Shown: one piece after another, positions 54,877 to 61,766 of the stretch
Layout: the number at the start of each line of letters is the position of its first letter
Numbering within the stretch: position 1 is the stretch's first letter
Assembly (NCBI RefSeq): GCF_004217185.1
Contig: NZ_SHKL01000001.1
Location: forward strand, 6,260,001-6,324,000
DNA: 64,000 nucleotides
Reading direction: 5' to 3'
From: Pseudonocardia sediminis
GTDB lineage: Bacteria; Actinomycetota; Actinomycetes; Mycobacteriales; Pseudonocardiaceae
Translations under genes and position numbers: made by a program
The notes under the pieces: generated by a model
Databases searched by the model: none
What the model was told of the DNA's origin: nothing
The model's input: the letters and a program-made list of their open reading frames with translations, nothing else

Positions 54877-55346
54877 CACGCACCTCCGCCCGGGAGAGAT
54901 GCGGAGCGCACGGCCGCGGCCCACCGGTCGACCGTGCGCCGGGAGACGCCGAACTCGACGGCGACCTGCGCACGTGGCGCTCCGCCTGCGAGCGCCGCCT
55001 TGCCGGCGGCGACGATCGGGGATCGACGGCGTGACGGGATCTGCTGCGCTCCGACGGGCACGTGGAAGCCCGCCGAGTCCCGACAGGCCGAAACACAGCG
55101 TGCGGGGCGGGTCGTGCGAGCCACCCGCCGCTCGCCCGCGGTCGTCCCGCCTGCGATGCCGTGCGGCAGGGACTCGATCGCCCAGGCCAAGCACTCGTCG
55201 CGCACCGGGCACCGCCCGCACACGCGCTTCGCGCGGGCCACCTGTCGTGCGTGTGCGACGCCGTTCTCCGCCGCCGGGAAGAACAGCTCGGGGTCCACCG
55301 ACAGGCACGCCGCACGGGCGCGCCAACCGTTCCCACGTCCTACCAT
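54876..55346 (-). CDS. WhiB-family regulator with C-terminal helix-turn-helix extension
   Basis: A 156-residue protein. The four cysteines of the WhiB iron-sulfur domain are present: Cys 14 in ARAACLSVD, then VCGRCPVRDEC with CxxCx5C. The G[V/I]xGG turn is GIAGGTTAGERR. After about residue 100 an added segment includes VAVEFGVSRRTVDRWAA, a second DNA-binding helix-turn-helix. ATG at 55346 has GAGGAGA; GTG at 55457 overlapping the previous stop would add 37 residues and is possible. It probably regulates the transfer operon. Confidence 0.85.
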   Translation of the reverse strand: MVGRGNGWRARAACLSVDPELFFPAAENGVAHARQVARAKRVCGRCPVRDECLAWAIESLPHGIAGGTTAGERRVARTTRPARCVSACRDSAGFHVPVGAQQIPSRRRSPIVAAGKAALAGGAPRAQVAVEFGVSRRTVDRWAAAVRSASLPGGGA

Positions 55347-55453
55347 CGTCTCCTCGCCTGCCTTCAGCTGATGTGCGGTGAGAGCGGCCCGGCGGTCGTG
55401 TTCCGCCAAGATCCCGTCGCCGGGCCGTCCCACCTCGTTGATGTGTCTGCCGT

Positions 55454-55840
55454 TCACTGCGTCCTTCTCGTCTCCGGGCGCCGAGCCGGCGCCTCGAACA
55501 GCCCCGGTAACGCGTCCTGCGCCTGTCGCCCCGCGTCGCGGTCCGCCGCGGCGTCGCGCCCGGCCCGTGCACCGGGGACGGCCTCGACCAGGTGCGCCAA
55601 CCGGACCGGGAACGGCTTGTTCTCCAGCAGGCAGAGGGCGATCACCCGCGAGGGGCAGTCCCGCCGTTGCAGAACCGGCGTGCCGCACCCCGGGCACCGG
55701 CCCACGGCCGGCGCGTCGTGGTCGACCAGGACCTGCAGGAGGTCCGTGCGTCCCGCCGGCCGCATGAGTCGCGGGTCGATCTCGTCGGTCCTTGCTGCCC
55801 GCTCGGGCACCGCCCACTCGCGGGCTGCACGACCGGTCAT
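55454..55840 (-). CDS. Small zinc-ribbon-like protein
   Basis: A 128-residue protein with CPGCGTPV followed by CPSRVIALC, giving four cysteines that could hold zinc. A helical charged tail rich in Ala, Arg and Asp follows. There is no known family by eye. ATG at 55840 overlaps the stop of the preceding gene by ATGA. It belongs to the operon running from 56115 down to the relaxase. Confidence 0.5.
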   Translation of the reverse strand: MTGRAAREWAVPERAARTDEIDPRLMRPAGRTDLLQVLVDHDAPAVGRCPGCGTPVLQRRDCPSRVIALCLLENKPFPVRLAHLVEAVPGARAGRDAAADRDAGRQAQDALPGLFEAPARRPETRRTQ

Positions 55841-56115
55841 CGCGACCACCGGGCCTCGTCCGGCGATACGGCGACTCCGGCGTCCGTCAGCCCGTACCTC
55901 AGCCCGCCTGCCTCGACCGGGTCCGGCACCCGGCCGATCTGATCCGGGCACAGCACCGATCCGTCCGGGTGCGAGAACTCGGGTGCACTCCCGGCCCGGG
56001 CAGGCCATCCCGACGGCGAGGCGTCGACTACCGGCTCCCAGCAGCCAGGGCACACCAGGTCGGTGACGTCGATCAGGTCTCGTGCGGTGACGCCGTACTC
56101 GGCGATCGTGTCCAT
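55837..56115 (-). CDS. Small hypothetical protein, first gene of the transfer operon
   Basis: A 92-residue protein containing CPGCWEPVV and a later CPDQIG. This resembles a zinc ribbon with one Cys pair replaced by a single Cys. ATG at 56115 has GGAGGCCAGG upstream, a strong site that decides the start. It is followed by tightly overlapping genes. The leader contains structured element B. Confidence 0.5.
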   Translation of the reverse strand: MDTIAEYGVTARDLIDVTDLVCPGCWEPVVDASPSGWPARAGSAPEFSHPDGSVLCPDQIGRVPDPVEAGGLRYGLTDAGVAVSPDEARWSR

Positions 56116-56493
56116 CCTGGCCTCCAGTTCGACGGCGGTGGACCGGTCGGCCCGGCCCCTCGGTGGCGGCGTCTGCCCCGCCACCACGCCGTCAGGCGCG
56201 CATGGCCTCCGAGACATCCCAGGCCGTCCCGTCGTCAAGATCGGTTGGTTGTGGTGCTCGTAGGTGCTGGTCGTCGGCTCGGCCCGTCGGGCGGGCTGGC
56301 TGCGCCTGCCCGTTAGGGCCTGCCCGGAGGGCTCGCGGAGGCTCACGGGTCCGGGGCAGCCCGAAGGGCTGTCGCGTCAGCGACGCCGAAGGCGCCCTTG
56401 AGGCGTGAGGGGCGAGCCCGCAGAATCCGGGCCGTCGACCAGCACCGGACCCGCCGGGCTCTGATAAATCCTGTGTGGACTGTGTGGTTGTGT
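56116..56493. other. Intergenic region holding structured element B
   Basis: There is no gene. It lies between the transfer operon start (56115, minus) and the end of the IS110 transposase (56494). It contains the multi-hairpin structure at 56329-56419 and should contain the operon promoter. Confidence 0.5.
56329..56419. repeat. Multi-hairpin structured element, copy B
   Basis: The outer stem GGGCTCGC (56329-56336) pairs with GCGAGCCC (56412-56419), and next inward CTCACG (56342-56347) pairs with CGTGAG (56404-56409). Inside are CAGCCC-GAA-GGGCTG (56357-56371), TCGC-GTCA-GCGA (56372-56383) and CGCC-GAA-GGCG (56384-56394) with no bases between them. The layout and short motifs such as GGCTC-CGGG, GCGCCCTT and CGTGAG are shared with copy A. 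Confidence 0.7.
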
Positions 56494-57754
56494 TCAGGCA
56501 GCGTCAGCTGCAGCTGGTGGTGGTGTCGGTTCGGTGGAGCGGTGGCCCCAGGCGGTGGTCTCGTCGTAGAGCGCCCCGGTCTTGAGGCAGCCGTGCAGGA
56601 TCCCGACCAGCCGGTTGGCCAGCTGCCGCAGCGCGGCCCGGTGCCCGAGCCCGCGCGCTCGTTGCAGGTCGTAGTAGGCCCGCGCCCCGACCGAGCCGAC
56701 CAGCGCGCCCTGGGCCTGACGCCCGAGGGCGTCGACAAGCCGCTCGTTGTGCACGTAGCGGGCGTGCACCGAGGTCTTCTTCCCGGACTGGCGGGTGATC
56801 GGGCTGGTCGCCGCGTAGTTCTTGCGCGAACGCGCGCTGGCATAACGGTCGGGGTCATCCCCGAACTCGGCCAGCACCCGTGCGGCCACGATCGGACCGA
56901 GACCGGGCTGGCTGCGGTAGATCGCCGCGGCCGGGTGCCGCTCGAACTCCGCGCTCAGCTGCCGCTGCAGGGTGGCGATCTCGCTGTTCAGTGCAGCGAT
57001 CACAGCGGCTAACGAGCGGGTCGCGGCAGCGAAGGCGGCGGTGACCGGCTCAGAGCGAGTCAACCCTGGCCGGCGCAGCGCCGCGGCCATCGTGGCCGTC
57101 TTGGCATCGATCCCGGGCCGCCGGGCCCGACGCATCGCCGCGCTGATCTGGGCTCGGGTCAACCGGGCCGCGGTGTCCGGGTCGGGCGCCTTGGCCAGCA
57201 GCTCCACGGTGTCGGCGCGCGTCAGGTCGTCGAAGGCGTCCAACGCCGCCGGGAAGTACTCCAACAGGCTCTGACGCAGCCGCAGCACCTGACGGGTGCG
57301 GTCACGGATCAACCGCTGGTGCGCCCGGGACAAGACCTTGATCCCGGACGCGAGCTCCGTGTCACCGGCGATCGAGCGCAGCTGATGGCCATCGGTGCGG
57401 ACCATGTCCGCCAGCGCGCGCGTCCGCGGCGTCGCTCTTCGCACCGGCGTTGGAGTGCCGCTCCCGATAGCGGGCGACCTGGCGGGGATTGATCGCGAAC
57501 ACCCGATACCCCGCCGCCACCAGCGCCTGCACCCACGGGCCACGCTCGGTCTCGATCCCCACCCACACCTGCGCGAGTACCTCACCCTCCGACTCGGAAT
57601 CGGGCTCGGGCAGGTGCGCCGCGACCAGCTCATGCAGCCGAGCGACACCGGCTAGACCTTCCGGCAGCCGGGCAGCGGCCAACCGCTCGCCAGCGGCATT
57701 CTGGATCTCCACGTCGTGGTGATCCTCGGCCCAGTCGTCCCCCACGAACAGCAT
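56494..57754 (-). pseudogene. IS110-family transposase with frameshift
   Basis: The N-terminal RuvC-like DEDD domain starts at ATG 57754 (MLFVGDDWAEDHHDVEI, GIETERGPWVQALVAAGY, AGAKSDAADAR). The C-terminal transposase_20 domain (YRSQPGLGPIVAARVLAEFG, KNYAATSPITRQSG) is in another frame. The switch lies near 57411-57424, where one base too many separates DAR from LADMVRTDG. Joined, the length fits the usual 400 residues. It is either inactivated or uses frameshifting. IS110 elements have no clear terminal repeats, so the ends are not set. Confidence 0.82.
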
Positions 57755-58203
57755 GTTGATGTTCCTCGCTCTCACCGATCGACAACGGGAGTAGCCGCGA
57801 GAGGACTGCCGGCGGCCTAATGGATCAGTGCTCACGCCACGTCGTGCCGGGCACGCCATCCCATCAGCGGTCTCTGTCCTCCCGACCACCGGCCGGGGCA
57901 CGGTCTCAGAGCAGAGATCCCTCACGGGCCCCAGGCTCGACGAGTGCTCACCGGACCGGCGGCTACGGTCACCGACCCTGCCAACCAAGATCGACCGGGT
58001 GCGGCGGGCCCCATTAGGCTCGAACTCAAGGGCGGCCGGAGGCCGTCGGCGGAGCCGATCGCGCAGCGACCCTTGAATTTGAGTGAGGCCGTGCTGAACT
58101 CGGGCCGGCCGGTCCACCGCCCCGCCGAAGGCGGGACCACCCGACTCCCAGGCCTGCGCGGCCGTGAGCGCAGAGTCCCCGGCCTGCCGACCGGCTCCCG
58201 CGC
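57755..58203. other. Intergenic region holding structured element C
   Basis: There is no gene in these 449 bases. The left part is the outer end of the IS110 copy. The centre has the junction-like structure at 58019-58083, and CCCGCC-GAA-GGCGGG lies at 58121-58135. Confidence 0.55.
58019..58083. repeat. Multi-hairpin structured element, copy C
   Basis: CTCGAACTCAAGGG (58019-58032) pairs with CCCTTGAATTTGAG (58070-58083) with two non-Watson-Crick positions. Between them lie exactly three hairpins with no spare bases: CGGCC-GGA-GGCCG (58033-58045), TCGGC-GGA-GCCGA (58046-58058) and TCGC-GCA-GCGA (58059-58069). Compensating differences from copies A and B keep the pairing while changing the sequence. 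Confidence 0.75.
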
Positions 58204-58443
58204 TCACGACCCACTCCCGTCAGTGCCGGCCTGCTGTGTCCGGTTCAGAGCGGGCGTGGCCGCCTGGTCGAACGCCGACATGAAGGTTCCGACAGCACCC
58301 GGCAAACCGGAGCCGACCGGGGTGGCGATGAACAGGACGAGCGCGAGCGAGGCGAACGCGATCGCCCCACCGGCCGAGCGGGCCTTCGCGCAGATGAACG
58401 CGCCGATCAGCGCGACCAGGATCAGGATTCCGACGCTGCCCAT
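58204..58443 (-). CDS. Small membrane protein behind the excisionase
   Basis: A 79-residue protein with two membrane helices (about 3-20 and 25-46, GILILVALIGAFICAKA and AIAFASLALVLFIATPVG) and a polar tail. ATG at 58443 overlaps the excisionase stop by one base, so the two are coupled. Such small membrane proteins recur in actinobacterial elements, and the role is unknown. Confidence 0.6.
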   Translation of the reverse strand: MGSVGILILVALIGAFICAKARSAGGAIAFASLALVLFIATPVGSGLPGAVGTFMSAFDQAATPALNRTQQAGTDGSGS

Positions 58444-58667
58444 CAGGCACCGCCGGGTGCGTCGGCCGTTGCACCGGCGACGGCGCTCTCGACGAGTGTC
58501 TGGATCACCTGGGCCGGTACGAGCCACCGGCCACGTACGCGCACCGCGCGCAGCTCCCCGGTCGAGATCGCCCGGTAGACGGTCATCCGCGACATCTTCA
58601 GCATCGCGGCCACCTCCTGGACGTCGTAGAACGTCGGCCCCACGGTCGGGACTCCGCTGTTTGTCAT
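58443..58667 (-). CDS. xis: Excisionase-like helix-turn-helix protein
   Basis: A 74-residue MerR-like winged-helix protein with FYDVQEVAAMLKMSRMTVYR then AISTGELRAVRVRGRWLVP, as in Xis proteins of actinobacterial integrative elements and in BldC. ATG at 58667 follows GAGAGGAAGCC. In most such elements xis lies next to int. Here the integrase is about 5 kb away, with other genes between. It is divergent from a GntR regulator over two palindromes. A BldC-like regulator is the alternative. Confidence 0.75.
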   Translation of the reverse strand: MTNSGVPTVGPTFYDVQEVAAMLKMSRMTVYRAISTGELRAVRVRGRWLVPAQVIQTLVESAVAGATADAPGGA

Positions 58668-58692
58668 GGCTTCCTCTCGGTTCGTATCCATA

Positions 58693-58723
58693 CACACATG
58701 GTGTGCTATATGCACATAGTGCA
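58693..58723. promoter_or_regulatory. Two palindromes between xis and gntR, candidate operators
   Basis: CACAC-ATG-GTGTG (58693-58705) and TGCAC-ATA-GTGCA (58711-58723) are perfect inverted repeats six bases apart, in AT-rich DNA between divergent genes. They are suited to binding by the GntR protein and so to control of excision. Confidence 0.6.
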
Positions 58724-58808
58724 CAAGCTTAGTTCGACTTGTCCACCCACCGCGGGGCTATGACGCGGTCATCGGCGAGCTGCGTAGGCTGCCCCGCGGA
58801 GGAGGCTG

Positions 58809-59174
58809 ATGACCGAGCACACGGGGCGCCCGAAGTACCTGCAGGTGGCCGACGAGCTACGTCGCGCCATCCGAGCCGGGTCGTACCCCGTCGGCAGCGA
58901 GCTGCCGTCGACCTCCCAGCTCACCCGCACGTACGACGTGTCCACGACCGTCGTCCGCGCTGCGATCCGGGAGCTGCGCCAGGAGGGCGTCGCCCAGGGC
59001 CAGCCCGGCAAGGCCGTCTACGTGACGGCGGAGCCGGGCGAAGAACCGCCGGATTCCGTCACGCAGTCCGACCTGGTGGCCCGCCTGCAACAGCTCGAGG
59101 AGCGGACGTCGGCCGCCCTCGCATCGCTCGAATCCCGTGTGGCCCAGCTGGAGGGTCGCGCTCCCGGGCAGTAG
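58809..59174 (+). CDS. GntR-family regulator (KorSA-like)
   Basis: A 121-residue protein. The N-terminal GntR winged helix has RPKYLQVADELRRAIRAGSY then LPSTSQLTRTYDVSTTVVRA and AIRELRQEG, followed by a short coiled-coil tail (LVARLQQLEERTSAALASLE). There is no ligand domain. Small GntR proteins of this kind repress transfer and excision genes in pSAM2-type elements. ATG at 58809 follows GAGGAGG. Divergent xis and the palindromes between support this role. Confidence 0.82.
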   Translation: MTEHTGRPKYLQVADELRRAIRAGSYPVGSELPSTSQLTRTYDVSTTVVRAAIRELRQEGVAQGQPGKAVYVTAEPGEEPPDSVTQSDLVARLQQLEERTSAALASLESRVAQLEGRAPGQ

Positions 59175-59262
59175 CTCACGAGGCGTTCTGTTTGCTCTTG
59201 CGTTCGACTTCATGCGAATCAGCAAACAGTGTCGGACCCCCCACCTACAGTGTGCTCGGGGG

Positions 59263-59297
59263 GTGCATCCGTGCACAGGGGGTGCACGCGGGGTGCA
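59263..59297 (+). repeat. Four GTGCA repeats before the TPR regulator gene
   Basis: GTGCA occurs at 59263, 59271, 59282 and 59293. The last three are 11 bp apart, about one DNA turn. They lie 27-60 bp before the start at 59324. The same GTGCA is half of the 58711 palindrome. They may bind a regulator from one face of the DNA. Confidence 0.4.
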
Positions 59298-59323
59298 GGG
59301 CGTCCCTCCGGGCGGTGAACCAG

Positions 59324-60703
59324 ATGGGCAGCACGACCGCGAACATCGCGCTGGGCCGCGCGATGAGCGAAGCAAGGATGAGCAACAACGGGCTTGCGCG
59401 GCGGGTGCGCGAACTCGCTGCGGCCCGCGGTGCACGGAGCTCCGCCGACCACGTTGCCGTGAAGCGCTGGCTCGACGGCACACAGCCCAAAGCGGAGACC
59501 GCGATGCTCATCGCGGCGCCCCTGTCCGAGAAGCTCCGCCGGACCATCACTCCCGCCGGCCTCGGGTTCACCGCCGGGCCTGTTGCCGACCACAGCCGGA
59601 ACTCGTCCGTCGAGCCGGTCGTGTACCCCGACGATGCTGATACCGCGACCGACGGCCTCGACTCGGTCGCCGACGCGGACGCCGCGGGCGTGCTCGTCCC
59701 CGGACCGGAGGCGTGGGACCGCTTCGCCACACCCTCGATCATCACCGGCTACCTCTTCGACGGTCACAGCGAGCACCGTCGCCTCGACGCCGGTGACGGC
59801 CCGCTCGACGCCGAGGCGATACGACTGACAACGGCTCGGTTGATGGAGCTGGACTTCCAGCTCGGCGGCGGCCACACCCGCGAGCTCCTGCTCTTCTACT
59901 TCCGCAGCCAGGTCCTGCCGCTTCTCCAGTCCCTGCCGCGCGGGGCCCAGCGCAGCGACATCCTGTCCGCGACGGCTGAGCTCGCCCAGATGCTCGGCTG
60001 GAGTGCCTACGACGCCGGACGGCACGCCGCCGCGCAGCGCTACCTCGTCTACGGACTGCGCCTCGCCCGGGATGCGGGCGACGTCCTGCTCGGGGCGCGC
60101 CTGCTCTCGAACCTCAGCCACCAGGCCAATTACCTCGGCCGATTCCGGGACAGCGTCCAGCTCGCCCGCGCGGCGATCAGCACCAGCGTCGACATCCCAG
60201 CGCCGGCCACCCTGGCACTCCTGCACGCGATGGAGGCTCGCGCACTCGCGTCGCTCTCCGACGGTGCCGGTGCCTCTCGCGCGCTCGAACGCGCCGAGGT
60301 GTCCCTTCACCGCGGCGGCGATGCCGATCCGCCCTGGATCAGCTACTTCGACCCTGCCGAGCTCGCAGGCGAGGCCGCGCACTGCTTCCGAGATCTCGGC
60401 AAGGGAGAGGAAGCTCGACACTTCGCCGGCCTGGCCGTCGCCTCGCCGACGACGCCGCCCCGGACGCGAGCGTTCATCAACATGGTCACGGCCGCGGGCG
60501 CGCTGCAGCAAGGATCGCTCGACGAGGCGATCGTCGTCGCCAGGGAAGCGATCGAACTGGCCGGGCCGCTGCAGTCCAGCCGATACCGGCGCTACGTCTC
60601 GGACTTCGTGCGACAGGTGACCGAAGCCCACCCGCGCGACCCGCGAGCCGTCGAGCTGGCGGTCCTCACCGATCCGGTGCTGCGCACGCCGGTCGGCAAG
60701 TGA
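59324..60703 (+). CDS. Helix-turn-helix regulator with TPR-like repeats
   Basis: A 459-residue protein. The N-terminal 80 residues are a helix-turn-helix-type domain (NIALGRAMSEARMSNNGLAR, VAVKRWLDGTQPKAETAMLI). From about 170 to the end there are repeated helix pairs of TPR type (ATAELAQMLGWSAYDAGRHA, LLSNLSHQANYLGRFRDSVQ, ALERAEVSLHRGG). The design resembles actinomycete regulators read by peptides or other proteins. ATG at 59324 is chosen. It converges on an APH-like kinase gene with one base between, a pairing known from other actinomycetes (general memory). Confidence 0.72.
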   Translation: MGSTTANIALGRAMSEARMSNNGLARRVRELAAARGARSSADHVAVKRWLDGTQPKAETAMLIAAPLSEKLRRTITPAGLGFTAGPVADHSRNSSVEPVVYPDDADTATDGLDSVADADAAGVLVPGPEAWDRFATPSIITGYLFDGHSEHRRLDAGDGPLDAEAIRLTTARLMELDFQLGGGHTRELLLFYFRSQVLPLLQSLPRGAQRSDILSATAELAQMLGWSAYDAGRHAAAQRYLVYGLRLARDAGDVLLGARLLSNLSHQANYLGRFRDSVQLARAAISTSVDIPAPATLALLHAMEARALASLSDGAGASRALERAEVSLHRGGDADPPWISYFDPAELAGEAAHCFRDLGKGEEARHFAGLAVASPTTPPRTRAFINMVTAAGALQQGSLDEAIVVAREAIELAGPLQSSRYRRYVSDFVRQVTEAHPRDPRAVELAVLTDPVLRTPVGK

Positions 60704-61615
60704 TCAGAACGGCGTCCAGCAGCGAAGCGGCTCGCCGTCGCGGATCGTGCGCATACGCAGCTCGTACTCGTCGCGGATCTCCTGCGACTCGTTGACGTTC
60801 TGCATGAGCCAGGTCGTCATCTTGATCGCCTGCGCGCGACGCAGGACCTCGAACCCGGACCAGCTGGTCACGTCGAAGCCCCCGTAGCCCTCAACGAACT
60901 CCTGGTACTGCTCGTCGGTCCAGAAGCCGGCGACCTGCCACTCGGTCGCGGTGACGGCCAGGTCCCACTCGGGGTGGCCGATCGCAACGTTCTCCAGATC
61001 GATGAGGATCGGCTTCCCGTCGGCGGGGACCATCAGGTTCTGAACGTGGGCGTCGCCGTGGATGACGGTCGGCGCGTGGGGGAAATCGAGACGCGGCAAC
61101 TGCGCCGCGATCTCGTCGAGCATTTCAGTGAGGACGCGACGGTCGACGTCGGGGATCGGTGCATCTTCGATACGTGCGGCGACTCGACCCAGTGGGTTGA
61201 AACGCGGCAACACGAACTCTGCCGGATGCAGGAGCCGATGGATTCTGCCCACCAGATCACCGAGCTGCCGCACATCGCTCGGACGGCCACGGCGACCGTC
61301 GATAAACTCCCAGAAGGTGACTGGATGGCCGTCTACTTCAATAGGCTGATCGCCGGAGGCCAACCTGCACACCAAGACCCCGCAGCCGTCCAACCATCTC
61401 GAAGCCTGCGCCTCCTTCACGGCGTCTGACCAACGCGCCATCGAGCGCGCAATCCGCACGACTACATGAGCTTGGGGGCAGTGATAGATCGCGTTTTCCC
61501 CAAGACGCAGGAGCCTCGCGTGCCGGATGTCTAGCGCTCTCAGGCTGCCAGTAGCGCGAAGTACATTCTCGGCCGAATCTCGACCAAAGTTTGCGATCGT
61601 GCTGTCTCCCTCCAC
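60704..61615 (-). CDS. Aminoglycoside phosphotransferase-family kinase-like protein
   Basis: A 303-residue protein with the APH/choline kinase fold. The catalytic loop is HGDAHVQN near residue 190, followed by ILIDLENVAIGHPEWDL, where the usual metal-binding Asp of IDFD is Glu (IDLEN). There is no antibiotic context, so the substrate is open. GTG at 61615 is preceded at six bases by TAGAAT on the coding strand (61622-61627), with no ribosome site, which fits a leaderless transcript. It faces the TPR regulator gene end to end. Confidence 0.75.
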   Translation of the reverse strand: MEGDSTIANFGRDSAENVLRATGSLRALDIRHARLLRLGENAIYHCPQAHVVVRIARSMARWSDAVKEAQASRWLDGCGVLVCRLASGDQPIEVDGHPVTFWEFIDGRRGRPSDVRQLGDLVGRIHRLLHPAEFVLPRFNPLGRVAARIEDAPIPDVDRRVLTEMLDEIAAQLPRLDFPHAPTVIHGDAHVQNLMVPADGKPILIDLENVAIGHPEWDLAVTATEWQVAGFWTDEQYQEFVEGYGGFDVTSWSGFEVLRRAQAIKMTTWLMQNVNESQEIRDEYELRMRTIRDGEPLRCWTPF

Positions 61616-61766
61616 AGACTTATTCTACGGCGCCCAACTGGCACGCTCCCTCTCAGGTGCAAGTCTTCCAGCTACGAAGGCACAGTTCGAGCGTTGAGAT
61701 GCAGCCCGGCGGTCGCCTCACGCCCGATGGCCCAGAATGTTCGGTGAATCATCCACTTACAGGCTG

